A stretch of DNA of 27,727 nucleotides, taken from NCBI GenBank assembly GCA_035575095.1, contig DATLYF010000120.1:1-27727 (forward strand), given 5' to 3'. Both the position numbers and the translations under genes were made by a program. Positions 16,314 through 23,494 of the stretch are shown here, in pieces; positions within the stretch are counted from its first letter, which is position 1, and each line of letters starts with the position of its first letter. The notes below the pieces were generated by a model that worked only from the letters and a program-made list of their open reading frames with translations, searched no databases and was not told the origin of the DNA. This DNA comes from DATLYF01 sp035575095 (GTDB lineage Bacteria; Pseudomonadota; Gammaproteobacteria; Competibacterales; Competibacteraceae).

Positions 16314-16357
16314 CTTCTTGGACGCGAGTCAACAATATGATCAATTCTTGTTCTGTT

Positions 16358-16365
16358 GAATCACA
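16358..16365 (-). promoter_or_regulatory. PaaX-like half site (TGTGATTC on the minus strand)
   Basis: The minus strand reads TGTGATTC, identical to the core of the PaaX recognition sequence (WWTRTGATTC...) as I recall it from E. coli. On the plus strand this is GAATCA. 27 bases upstream is CGAGTC (16325-16330), a 4-of-6 match to the TGATTC partner of the reported TGATTC-N27-GAATCA arrangement. It lies between the liv promoter and paaX, so it could serve autoregulation. A short match; chance cannot be excluded. Confidence 0.3.
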
Positions 16366-16459
16366 TCATGTCAGTAATTTCGCTTAATATTAAAGAGTTG
16401 CTGATCGACTGAGTATGTTTATCGTGTCACATGATACAACTATACAAAAACGATCGACA

Positions 16460-17389
16460 ATGACGTATCACGATGCGGTTGAGCGGTTGATGGCCGAGTT
16501 CCGCGAGCGACGACCGCTGCGGGCCGGATCGCTGATCATCACTGTCTATGGCGATGCCATCGCGCCCCACGGTGGTCGGGTCTGGCTGGGCAGCCTGATC
16601 CGCCTGCTGGAGCCGTTCGGCCTCAACGGGCGCTTGGTGCGCACCTCGGTGTTCCGTCTATCCAAGGAGAGCTGGCTGACCTCGGAGCAGGTGGGGCGGC
16701 GCAGCTACTACAGCCTGACCAGCGCCGGCCGGCGCCGCTTCGAGAGTGCCTATCGACGTATCTACGCCGTGCCGCAGAGCCACTGGGACGGCCAGTGGTG
16801 CCTGGTGTTCGCCGCTCTGCCGGGGCTCGACGGCGAGCAACGCGAGCAGATCCGCCGCGAGCTGTCCTGGCAGGGCTTCGGCATGATCGCCCCTGGCGTG
16901 CTGGCCCATCCCGGCCGCGACACCGGTGAGGTCATGGACACCCTGCAGGCGCTGGAGGTGCAGGACAAGGTGGTAGTGATGACCGCCCGCAGCGAGGAGC
17001 GCTTCGCCGGCCATCCGCTGCAGGAATGGGTCGGCAGCTGCTGGAATCTGCAACAGCTCTCCCAGGACTACCGTCAGTTCCTGGAGCGTTACCGGCCGCT
17101 GTGGCGCAGCCTCAACGCCGCCGAGGGAGCGCTGGATCCGGAGCCGTGCTTCCTGGTGCGCACCCTGCTGATCCACGACTACCGGCGGGTACTGTTGCGC
17201 GATCCGCAACTGCCCGACGAGCTGCTGCCCGCCGACTGGGCCGGCACCGCCGCCCGCTTGCTGTGCCGCAACCTCTACCGGCTGGTGCAAGAGCCCAGCG
17301 AACGCCACCTGATGCAGGTACTGGAGACCGCCGACGGCCCGCTGCCGCAGGCGGCGCCGTACTTCTATGCCCGCTTCGGCGGCCTGTGA
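16460..17389 (+). CDS. paaX: PaaX-family transcriptional repressor
   Basis: In E. coli PaaX represses phenylacetate catabolism and is relieved by phenylacetyl-CoA. The 309 residues match it throughout: an N-terminal winged helix (about 22-95) with SLIITVYGD, RVWLGSLIRLLEPFG, VRTSVFRLSKESWL and GRRSYYSLTSAGR; a central WDGQWCLVF...WQGFGMIAPGVLAHP domain; and a C-terminal LLIHDYRRVLLRDPQLPDELLP, WAGTAARLLC and YFYARFGGL. The frame opens at ATG 16415, but the E. coli protein aligns from 16460 with the same 23-residue lead before SLI, so the later ATG was taken. Divergent from livK, hence probably its regulator. No paa catabolic genes are in the window, so the inducer could be another aromatic acyl-CoA. 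Confidence 0.88.
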   Translation: MTYHDAVERLMAEFRERRPLRAGSLIITVYGDAIAPHGGRVWLGSLIRLLEPFGLNGRLVRTSVFRLSKESWLTSEQVGRRSYYSLTSAGRRRFESAYRRIYAVPQSHWDGQWCLVFAALPGLDGEQREQIRRELSWQGFGMIAPGVLAHPGRDTGEVMDTLQALEVQDKVVVMTARSEERFAGHPLQEWVGSCWNLQQLSQDYRQFLERYRPLWRSLNAAEGALDPEPCFLVRTLLIHDYRRVLLRDPQLPDELLPADWAGTAARLLCRNLYRLVQEPSERHLMQVLETADGPLPQAAPYFYARFGGL

Positions 17390-17516
17390 AGGCAGTGGCG
17401 TGACCCACTCCATGCGCCGCTGGGCGAACCGATCAATCGGGCCGCACGTGATGCATCCGCCGGCATTGGGGGAGCGTATGCTGTAGGAAGTGGTCCCGAC
17501 CCGAGGAAGCTTCTTC

Positions 17517-18479
17517 ATGCGTGCCACCCTGCCGTTGCTGCGCCACACCGATTTTCCCGCCATTCGCCGCAAGCGCCTGGAGATCCTCCAGGTCAACCTG
17601 GGTTACCGCTGCAACCAGGTCTGCGTCCACTGCCACGTGGCCGCCGGCCCCAACCGCCGCGAGATGATGGGGCGGGAGACGGTGGAGGAGGTGCTGGCGC
17701 TGCTGCGCGCCTGCGGCGCCGCCACCCTGGACATCACCGGCGGGGCGCCCGAACTCAATCCCCATTTCCGCTACCTGGTGCGCGCCGCCCGCACCTTGGA
17801 TGCGAAGGTGATGGACCGCTGCAACCTCACCATCCTGGAAGAGCCCGGCCACGAAGATCTGGCTGAGTTCCTGGCGGCGCAGCGGGTGGAGGTGGTGGCG
17901 TCGCTGCCCTGCTACAGCGAGGACAACGTCGACGCCCAGCGCGGCAAAGGGGTATTCCAGGCCAGCATCCGGGCCCTGCGCCGCCTCAACGCCCTGGGTT
18001 ACGGGGTGGCGGGTTCGGGGCTTACCCTCAATCTGGTCTACAATCCCCTGGGCGCCTTCCTGCCGCCGCCCCAGGCCGTCCTGGAAGCGGACTACCGGCG
18101 GCATCTCGGCGAGGAGTTCGGCATCGTCTTCAACCGCCTGTTCACCCTGGCCAACATGCCCATCCAGCGCTTCGGCAACACCCTGCTCAAAGAGGGCAGG
18201 TTTCAGGCCTATATGCAGCTGCTCAAGGACGCCTACCGCCCGGAGAACCTAGAAAACGTCATGTGCCGCAACCTGCTCAGCGTCGACTGGCGCGGCTACG
18301 CCTACGACTGCGACTTCAACCAGATGCTGGGCATCCCGCTGGTGCATGCCAGCCGGCCGCGGGTGCACATTCGGGAGCTGATTGGGGTGGATCTGGACGG
18401 CAACCCCATCATGGTGGCCGACCACTGCTACGGTTGTACCGCCGGGCAGGGGTCGAGCTGCGGCGGGGCGCTGGCCTAA
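17517..18479 (+). CDS. arsS: ArsS-type radical SAM enzyme (DUF3641 C-terminal domain)
   Basis: Radical SAM protein of the family annotated as arsenosugar biosynthesis ArsS. The 320 residues have the cluster motif C32-x3-C36-x2-C39 (RCNQVCVHC), the SAM-binding DITGGAPEL (72-80), SLPCYSEDNVDAQRG, and a C-terminal auxiliary cysteine set C250, C265, C304, C307 and C315 ending GCTAGQGSSCGGAL. Cys is used where some relatives carry selenocysteine. Start ATG 17517 has GAGGAAG about 8 bases ahead; the frame opens at a GTG 27 bases earlier. No arsM, arsR or arsenic resistance gene is present, so the arsenic role is only a family-level guess. Its TAA overlaps the stop of the convergent Hpt gene. Confidence 0.82.
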   Translation: MRATLPLLRHTDFPAIRRKRLEILQVNLGYRCNQVCVHCHVAAGPNRREMMGRETVEEVLALLRACGAATLDITGGAPELNPHFRYLVRAARTLDAKVMDRCNLTILEEPGHEDLAEFLAAQRVEVVASLPCYSEDNVDAQRGKGVFQASIRALRRLNALGYGVAGSGLTLNLVYNPLGAFLPPPQAVLEADYRRHLGEEFGIVFNRLFTLANMPIQRFGNTLLKEGRFQAYMQLLKDAYRPENLENVMCRNLLSVDWRGYAYDCDFNQMLGIPLVHASRPRVHIRELIGVDLDGNPIMVADHCYGCTAGQGSSCGGALA

Positions 18480-18823
18480 TCCCCGGCGGGAGCGTGCCGC
18501 AGCAGGGTCCGGCACAGGCTTTCCAGCGCGGCTTCCAGCGCTTCCAGGTCAGGAGCGGAGGGCATCTGGGCCGGATCGCCGCAGGTGGCGAGGCGGTGCT
18601 CCAGGTCGCGGGCCTGCTCGGTGATGTCGGCGAAGCCGAAGCTGCCACCGGAGCCAGCCAGCTGATGGGCCAGGGTCTGTAGCTGGCGCGCCGTGGCCGG
18701 ATCCCAGGCCAGGCGCAGACTGTGCCAGAGCTGCCGCAGGGTGGCGGCGCGCCCGGACAGGGACTCGACGTAGGCCTGCTTGAGCTGGGCCAGACGGGCT
18801 TGCAGTTCTTCGGATCTGGGCAT
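18476..18823 (-). CDS. Orphan histidine phosphotransfer (Hpt) domain protein
   Basis: Single-domain phosphorelay protein of 115 residues that should carry a phosphoryl group on H53 between a hybrid kinase and a response regulator. The motif TLAHQLAGSGGSFGF (50-64) is the canonical Hpt H-x-LxGSGGxFG(F/L) pattern, followed by EQARDLEHRL, and the whole protein is predicted helical. No kinase or response regulator is nearby. Start ATG 18823 was chosen because the Hpt homology begins shortly after it and an AGGTGACGAG lies upstream; the longer frame to 19015 runs into the divergent methyltransferase. Its TAG overlaps the arsS TAA by two bases. Confidence 0.82.
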   Translation of the reverse strand: MPRSEELQARLAQLKQAYVESLSGRAATLRQLWHSLRLAWDPATARQLQTLAHQLAGSGGSFGFADITEQARDLEHRLATCGDPAQMPSAPDLEALEAALESLCRTLLRHAPAGD

Positions 18824-18936
18824 GACCGGACTCGTCACCTGAGTGAACGCCAACTGCGGCTGGCACCGCAGCATGGCAGTATAGAGCGCGATGCGCTGCC
18901 GGGGTTCAGTCGGCGGCAGCGTCGAGGGGGAAGAGC

Positions 18937-19533
18937 ATGAACGAGAGCGAGGAGCTGCGCCGCCAGTGGGACGAGCGCTACCGGGCGAATGGCGCGGCGA
19001 TGCCAGAGGCGGCACGGGTACTGAGCGAGTATCGGCATCTGCTGCCGGCCACCGGGCGCGCCCTGGATCTGGCCTGCGGCCTGGGTGGCAACGCCCTGCT
19101 GCTGGCTGAAGCCGGGCTGGAGACCTGGGCCTGGGATCTGTCGGCGGTGGCCGTGGCGCGCTTGGCGGAGCTGGCGGCGGCGCGCGCCCTGCCCATCCAT
19201 GTCGAGCAGCGCGATGTCATCGCCTGTCCGCCGCCGCCGCAGAGCTTCGACGTCATCACCGTCAGTCGCTTCTTGGAACGCGCCCTGGCCCCGGTGCTGA
19301 GCCAGGCGCTGCGGCCCGGCGGGCTGTTGTTCTACCAGACCTTCACCAAGGCCCGGCTGGGGGAGGGCGGGCCGCGCAACCCGGCCTATCTGCTGGATGA
19401 CAACGAACTGCTGGCGCTGTTCTCCGGTCTACGAGTGCGCGCCTATCGGGAGGAAGGGCTGGTCGGCGACCTCGGTCGCGGCTGGCGCGGCGAAGCCTTG
19501 CTGGTGGCGCAGAAGCCAGAGGTTGGAGCTTAG
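18937..19533 (+). CDS. Class I SAM-dependent methyltransferase
   Basis: 198-residue Rossmann-fold methyltransferase with the SAM motif LDLACGLGGNALLLAEAG (43-60), an acidic post-II position in WAWDLS, and the late-strand motif RPGGLLFYQTF. It begins with the WDERYR stretch common in the TehB-like group. It lacks the conserved cysteines of ArsM arsenite methyltransferases, so it is not the missing arsS partner. GAGGGGGAAGAG lies just ahead of the ATG. The substrate is unknown. It heads a likely three-gene plus-strand run with the TPR protein and the 67-residue protein. Confidence 0.8.
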   Translation: MNESEELRRQWDERYRANGAAMPEAARVLSEYRHLLPATGRALDLACGLGGNALLLAEAGLETWAWDLSAVAVARLAELAAARALPIHVEQRDVIACPPPPQSFDVITVSRFLERALAPVLSQALRPGGLLFYQTFTKARLGEGGPRNPAYLLDDNELLALFSGLRVRAYREEGLVGDLGRGWRGEALLVAQKPEVGA

Positions 19534-19550
19534 ATAGCGGAGAGCGAGGT

Positions 19551-19886
19551 ATGGCGGACAGCATGATCGAGCGCTTCGAGGCGCTGCTGGCCCGCGGGCA
19601 GGACAACGCCCTGGTGCGCTTTACTCTGGGCGGGGCCTACTTGCGCGCCGGCGATGCGCGCCGGGCGGTGGCACACCTGCGCGCCGCCCTGGTCCATGAT
19701 CCCAGCTATTCGGCGGCCTGGAAGCTGCTCGGCCAAGCCCTGACCGGCGCTGGTCAACGCGACGAAGCCATGGAGACCTACCGTCGCGGTATCGCCACCG
19801 CCATGGCCAAAGGCGACCGGCAGGCAGCCAAGGAGATGGAGGTATTCCTGCGCCGACTGGAACGGCAGAGCGCTGCCGGAGACTGA
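19551..19886 (+). CDS. Small tetratricopeptide-repeat protein
   Basis: 111 residues that are mostly TPR: LVRFTLGGAYLRAGDARRAVAHLRAALVHDP is one repeat (about 21-51), SYSAAWKLLGQALTGAGQRDEAMETYRRGI a second (about 52-81), then a helical tail with a basic stretch. TPRs usually mediate protein-protein contacts. No signal peptide or membrane segment, so cytosolic. It follows the methyltransferase after 17 bases with a GAGCGAGGT ribosome site and is probably co-transcribed. Function unknown. Confidence 0.78.
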   Translation: MADSMIERFEALLARGQDNALVRFTLGGAYLRAGDARRAVAHLRAALVHDPSYSAAWKLLGQALTGAGQRDEAMETYRRGIATAMAKGDRQAAKEMEVFLRRLERQSAAGD

Positions 19887-19908
19887 GCACATCCACTACC
19901 ACGCCCCC

Positions 19909-20112
19909 ATGAACGACCACAGCAACCGCCCGCAGCGCAAGCGTTTTTGGGACGTGCTGCAAAACGGCGTGGTGATCGGCACCGTCGCTGCGGCCAGCGC
20001 CGCCGATGCCCGTGCCGAGGCCATGCGCCGCTTCGAGGAACTGCGCACGCCGGGAGCCACCGTGTCCAGGTGGGACGAGCGGACCATGGCAGTGCGGGCC
20101 TGGCTGGGCTAG
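19909..20112 (+). CDS. Hypothetical 67-residue protein
   Basis: I do not recognise this protein. It starts 22 bases after the TPR gene and has a basic N-terminus (NRPQRKRFW), a FWDVLQNGVVIGTVAAASAADA strand-turn-helix-like stretch, an Ala/Arg helix (ARAEAMRRFEEL) and a short C-terminal segment. The pattern W-x-V-x-x-NG-x-x-x-GTV followed by a helix looks like a small folded domain rather than a random frame. Its stop shares CTAG with the stop of the convergent DUF2237 gene, a packing that supports both being real. Confidence 0.55.
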   Translation: MNDHSNRPQRKRFWDVLQNGVVIGTVAAASAADARAEAMRRFEELRTPGATVSRWDERTMAVRAWLG

Positions 20113-20495
20113 CGGAGCATGGCATCGTCCACGTCCAGGGCGTGCCGCTTGAGATCATCGTAAGCGACGAGCGCGAGTGCGCCCCAATGGGTGGCGCGCA
20201 GCAGTACCGGTGGCGCCACCCCGGCCTGCAGCGCCTCGCGCCAGCGACCGGCGCACAGGCACCAGCGGTCCCCGGGCCTGAGGCCGGGGAAGCCGTACTC
20301 CGGGCGCGGCGTGCTGAGGTCGTTGCCGCGCGCGCGGCTGAAGGCCAGGAACTCCGCCGTCATCTGCGCACACACGGTGTGCGAGCCGCGATCGTCGGGA
20401 CCGGTCTCGCAGCAGCCGCTGCGATAGAAGCCAGTGAGCGGGCTGCGACTGCAGGTCTGCAGCGGGCCGCCGAGGATGTTACGGGCTTGCGTCAT
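20109..20495 (-). CDS. DUF2237 family protein
   Basis: 128 residues with the very conserved DUF2237 series NILGGPLQTCSRSPLTGFYRSGCC, GSHTVCAQMTAEFLAFSRARGNDLSTP, YGFPGLRPGDRWCLCAGRWREAL and GVAPPVLLRATH. Several conserved cysteines (C15, C28, C29, C42, and the WCLC pair) suggest metal binding or redox chemistry, but the family's function is not known to me. Cytosolic, single gene on this strand, convergent with the 67-residue protein, and about 90 bases downstream of the GNAT gene in the same direction. Confidence 0.88.
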   Translation of the reverse strand: MTQARNILGGPLQTCSRSPLTGFYRSGCCETGPDDRGSHTVCAQMTAEFLAFSRARGNDLSTPRPEYGFPGLRPGDRWCLCAGRWREALQAGVAPPVLLRATHWGALALVAYDDLKRHALDVDDAMLR

Positions 20496-20584
20496 GGTCT
20501 GCTCTCCTCATCCGCCAGTGCGCTGCCGGACGATCTTCCCATGCGCTGGACGGAGCTGCCCGCTCGGGGGCGCGGGCGCTGCGC

Positions 20585-21091
20585 TCAACCGGTGCTGTGA
20601 GGCGGGACCGGCTGGGCAATGGTCTTGACCATTTTCATATAAGCGGGTTCGTTGCTGCCCTCGTGGCTGCCATAGGCGGCAAACTCGAAGCCGAGCCGCC
20701 GGAAGAAGCGCTGCTGGTGTTCCAAGAGCAGGCGCACCGACAGGATCAAGCGCGCATATCCCTGCTCCTGAGCGCTGTGCTCGACCGCGCCGACGAGGGC
20801 CGAGGCGATGCCGCGGCGGCGATGGCCGGGCACAACTGCGAGACGATCCAGGTAGACGGCATCGCCATGGGGACGATAGAACACGCAGCCCACCAGTGCG
20901 CCTTTGCGCTCGGCGACGAGGGCTGCAGCCTCGCTCAGTTCGGCGCGCACGATGTCGTGGGTCTTGTGCTCGGCACCGGCAGATGGCGCCGACCGTCCCC
21001 AATATTCGGCAAAAGCGGCCTCGACGACAGCGACCAGGGCGGGGAAATCCGCTTCCCGATAGGGGCGTATCAATAACGATGTAGGGATCAT
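20585..21091 (-). CDS. GNAT-family N-acetyltransferase
   Basis: Predicted acetyl-CoA-dependent acyltransferase of 168 residues. The core has YREADFPALVAVVEAAF at the N-terminus, VYLDRLAVVPGHRRRGIASALV, whose RRRGIA matches the acetyl-CoA pyrophosphate loop (Q/R-x-x-G-x-A/G), and RRLGFEFAAYG as the late C-terminal strand. Typical GNAT length. The substrate cannot be deduced. Monocistronic or loosely linked to the DUF2237 gene downstream; 91 bases separate it from the lipid acyltransferase gene. Confidence 0.85.
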   Translation of the reverse strand: MIPTSLLIRPYREADFPALVAVVEAAFAEYWGRSAPSAGAEHKTHDIVRAELSEAAALVAERKGALVGCVFYRPHGDAVYLDRLAVVPGHRRRGIASALVGAVEHSAQEQGYARLILSVRLLLEHQQRFFRRLGFEFAAYGSHEGSNEPAYMKMVKTIAQPVPPHSTG

Positions 21092-21182
21092 CGTGATGCT
21101 CCGCAGGGCAGAAGTACCTTACATAGACCAGCCGCGGAGCCGATTTGCTCGGGATCGGGCCGGCTTTGGCATGGCCGGCGGC

Positions 21183-22067
21183 TCACGGGTAGCGCCGCGG
21201 CGCGCCGGGCGGGCGGCTCTTGAAGCGCTTGTAGGTCCACAGGTACTGCGCCGGCAGGCGGCGCACCTCCTGCTCCACGGCCTGGTTGAGCACGGCCACC
21301 GAATGCTCCAGCGGCTCCTCGGCGATGCCCTGCGGCAGCGGCGTGAAGCGGATGCAGTAGCCGCGTCCCTGCGGCAGGCGCTCCGCTACTACTAGGAACA
21401 CTGGGCAGCGCTGCTTCATGGCCAGTTTCGACACCAGCACCATGGTGGCAGCGGGGATGCCGAAGAAGGGGGCGAACACGCCGTTTTCAGGGCCGGGATC
21501 CTGATCGGGCAGGATCCCCAGCACTTCGCCGGCCTTGAGGGCCTGGAACAGGGCCCGCACGCCGCGCTGGTCGGTGGGCACGGTGCGCGCGCCGAGCCGT
21601 TCGCGGCCGTGGCGGATCAACTCGTCGATGCCGTGACGGCTGGGCCGGTACAGCGTGGTGATGGGGTAGTGACGGGAGACGTACAACCCCGCCACCTCCC
21701 AGGCGCCCAGATGGGGGGTGATGGCGATGCCGCCGCGCCCGGCCGCCAGCGCCGCACGCCAGTCCTCCTCGCCTTCGACTGCCGTAATCTGCGCCAGCAC
21801 CCGCTCGCCCGGCCACAGCCATAGCGGCCCCAGTTCGAGGACGGTCTTGCCGGTCTCGATCAGGCTTGCGCGCAGCAGCCACCGGCGCTCGGCAGCGGAC
21901 AGCCTGGGAAAGCACAGCGCCAGGTTGGTGGCGGCGATGCGGCGCTGGCTGTTGGGGATGCGCCACAGCAGCCAGCCCAGGGCGGCGCCCAGGGCGTGCA
22001 CCCGCGGCAGCGGCATGCGGGCGAGCGTGCCCAGCAGCGCTTCGATCAGGGAGCGACGCAGTTTCAT
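21183..22067 (-). CDS. LpxL/HtrB-family lipid acyltransferase
   Basis: Inner-membrane-associated acyltransferase that, in the family, adds a secondary acyl chain to lipid A or acylates related lipids. The 294 residues have an N-terminal hydrophobic stretch (about 25-37), QRRIAATNLALCFP, the catalytic HX4E as H119-LGAW-E124, TLYRPSRH, PDQDPG and FFGIPA, and WTYKRFKSRP near the end, all family signatures. The start has AGGAA 7 bases ahead. Which member (LpxL, LpxM or another) cannot be decided. A GCCGGC hairpin without U-run lies just beyond the stop (21159-21179). Confidence 0.88.
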   Translation of the reverse strand: MKLRRSLIEALLGTLARMPLPRVHALGAALGWLLWRIPNSQRRIAATNLALCFPRLSAAERRWLLRASLIETGKTVLELGPLWLWPGERVLAQITAVEGEEDWRAALAAGRGGIAITPHLGAWEVAGLYVSRHYPITTLYRPSRHGIDELIRHGRERLGARTVPTDQRGVRALFQALKAGEVLGILPDQDPGPENGVFAPFFGIPAATMVLVSKLAMKQRCPVFLVVAERLPQGRGYCIRFTPLPQGIAEEPLEHSVAVLNQAVEQEVRRLPAQYLWTYKRFKSRPPGAPRRYP

Positions 22068-22273
22068 GCCGCGTTCCTAAAGAATCGTCCGGTTCCCAAT
22101 AAAGCGGTGGTTTCTGCGGGGGTGGGTGTTCGGCGTAGCGTCGTCAGCGACGGCCGCTGCCGGGAGCAGAAGGCCGGCGCTGTCGATTCGAGCGCCCCAA
22201 AGAGGAGGCGCGAGATTGAGCGCAGCCGAATACCCGCTCCAGCGGTAATGAGCGGCACTTACTGGAAGCCGTA

Positions 22274-22492
22274 TCACAGCTCGTCGGAGAAATCGCGGTC
22301 GAGGATAGCCCGGGCGCGTTCGGCATCGGTCGCCGTCACCTGCAATTTGATGCCGCCCACGGCGATGCTGGCCAGCCAGTCGGTCTGCACCAGGTGGGCG
22401 TCGGCCAGCTGGCAAGGGATGCCCTCGACCAGCAGCCGGCCGCGGGCGATCTCGGCCTCGGTGAGGAAGTCGTAGACAGCGACGGTGATCAT
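22274..22492 (-). CDS. DUF2007 family protein (putative signal-transducing protein)
   Basis: 72 residues: MITVAVYDFLTEAEIARGRLLVEGIPCQLAD, SIAVGGIKLQVTATDAERARAIL and a short acidic tail. This fits the small DUF2007 domain, an alpha/beta fold related to the PII and ACT-like group and labelled as putatively signal-transducing; the actual role is unknown. It starts 20 bases after the mlaA stop on the same strand and is likely co-transcribed with it. About 206 bases without a recognisable gene follow, up to the acyltransferase start. Confidence 0.82.
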   Translation of the reverse strand: MITVAVYDFLTEAEIARGRLLVEGIPCQLADAHLVQTDWLASIAVGGIKLQVTATDAERARAILDRDFSDEL

Positions 22493-22512
22493 GGCGGCAG
22501 CTCCGGGACGAC

Positions 22513-23283
22513 CTACCGGCCGCTCCTGCCGGCATCCTCGCCGGGTTCTTCCTGCTCCAGCTCTTCCAGCTCGCGCAGGATAGAAGGCGGGCCGTCGCCC
22601 TGGATCAGATTGCGCCGGCGCTGCAGGTAGGCGTCGCGCTGCTGGGCATAAGGATCGAAGATGGCCTCGCCGAGGGCGCGTTCGAGGCGCAGCAAATCGG
22701 CGCGCTGGTCGACTACGTTGAGGCCTCCCAGGGCATAGCGGTGGCTCTCCGGATTGTAGTCGGCAAGGGGATGGACAGCGTAATCACCGGCCAGGCCGAA
22801 GGTATCGCGCACGGTGCTGGGGCCGAGCAAGGGCAATACCAGGTAGGCACCCTCGCCCACCCCCCAGCGGCCCAGGGTCTGGCCGAAGTCGGCCTCGTGC
22901 TTGGGCAGATCCATGTGGCTGGCGACGTCGATCAGCCCGCCCAGGCCGAAAGTGGTGTTGTAGACGATGCGGGAGGCGTCGCTGGCGGCCTGACGGAAGT
23001 TGAACTGCAGCAGATCGTTGGCCAGCACCACCACGTCGCCCAGGTTGCTGAAGAAGTTGCTGATGCCGGTGTCCACGAGCTCGGGAGTGATGGCCTTGTA
23101 GCCCTGCGCCACCGGTTTGAGCACCGCCTTGTCCACCGTGTCGTTGAAGCGAAACATGGCACGGTTGTAGGACTCCAGAGGATCATAGACGCCGCTGTCG
23201 AGATTCTGGGTGTGGGCGCAGCCTGCCGCGAGCAGAGCGAAGCAAAACACGGCGAACCGATGGACGAGACGGTGCTGGGTCAT
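22513..23283 (-). CDS. mlaA: MlaA (VacJ) outer-membrane lipoprotein of phospholipid transport
   Basis: Outer-membrane component of the Mla system, which in the family removes misplaced phospholipids from the outer leaflet and keeps lipid asymmetry. The 256-residue precursor has a lipoprotein signal with lipobox LAAGC (C22). MlaA core motifs include DPLESYNRAMFRFND, FFSNLGDVVVLANDLLQ, RIVYNTTFGLGGLIDVA, HEADFGQTLGRWGVGEGAYLVLPLLGPST and RDTFGLAGD. The acidic, Gln/Glu-rich tail is of low complexity. The frame is open upstream, but ATG 23283 directly gives the signal peptide and has AGGT ahead. The mlaBCDEF genes are not in the window, as is usual for mlaA. Confidence 0.93.
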   Translation of the reverse strand: MTQHRLVHRFAVFCFALLAAGCAHTQNLDSGVYDPLESYNRAMFRFNDTVDKAVLKPVAQGYKAITPELVDTGISNFFSNLGDVVVLANDLLQFNFRQAASDASRIVYNTTFGLGGLIDVASHMDLPKHEADFGQTLGRWGVGEGAYLVLPLLGPSTVRDTFGLAGDYAVHPLADYNPESHRYALGGLNVVDQRADLLRLERALGEAIFDPYAQQRDAYLQRRRNLIQGDGPPSILRELEELEQEEPGEDAGRSGR

Positions 23284-23405
23284 GCAGAGCGCTACCTGGT
23301 GGACGCTAGACAGCGATGGCTGGATGGACTGGACCCGCGCCGGAACAGCCGGCGAGGTGCGCGGGACAGCGGCCTGCTGGAAGGGGACGCAATCCGTTGC
23401 GGAGA

Positions 23406-23434
23406 ACTTTAACCGCAGCCGGCGCTTGCGGCAA
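23406..23434 (-). promoter_or_regulatory. Candidate sigma-70 promoter for mlaA
   Basis: On the minus strand TTGCCG (23434-23429) and TAAAGT (23411-23406) are separated by 17 bases, 4 of 6 matches each, which predicts a leader of about 115 bases. By-eye prediction. Confidence 0.3.
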
Positions 23435-23494
23435 TCTTCGGGTGCTTGGTGCAGGCGCGGGAACGTGCCAGACCCAGCCGCGGGAGCGCGGCAG

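Larger units (their letters stand above)
16148..16459. promoter_or_regulatory. Divergent livK/paaX control region
   Basis: 312 bases without a gene; the part from about 16260 on is distinctly AT-rich. It contains the predicted livK promoter and a palindromic operator (separate entries), a TGATCA-centred element near 16340, the PaaX-like half site GAATCACA at 16358-16365 and a TTAATATTAA palindrome (16384-16393). Several TCACATxAT-like repeats occur near 16361, 16428 and 16467 (the last inside the gene). No clear paaX promoter could be chosen. The livK leader RNA would be about 130 bases, with no recognisable riboswitch. Confidence 0.6.

Noticed and set aside
16334..16350. FNR-like or palindromic site around TGATCAATT in the liv/paaX spacer
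   Set aside because: ATCAA is present but the TTGAT half is missing, and only the central six bases are palindromic.
18937..19533. Methyltransferase as the ArsM partner of the ArsS-like enzyme
   Set aside because: It lacks the conserved cysteines that ArsM uses to bind arsenite and resembles the TehB-like group instead.
21159..21179. GCCGGC hairpin downstream of the lipid acyltransferase as a terminator
   Set aside because: Short 6-bp stem made of a self-complementary word common in GC-rich DNA, 9-base loop and no U-run.
22068..22273. tRNA-like stretch (TCGATTCGAGC) and a 64-codon minus-strand frame upstream of the acyltransferase
   Set aside because: No cloverleaf can be completed around the apparent T-loop, and the short frame has no ribosome site or recognisable sequence. 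I see nothing else in this spacer beyond the AGGAA ahead of the acyltransferase start.
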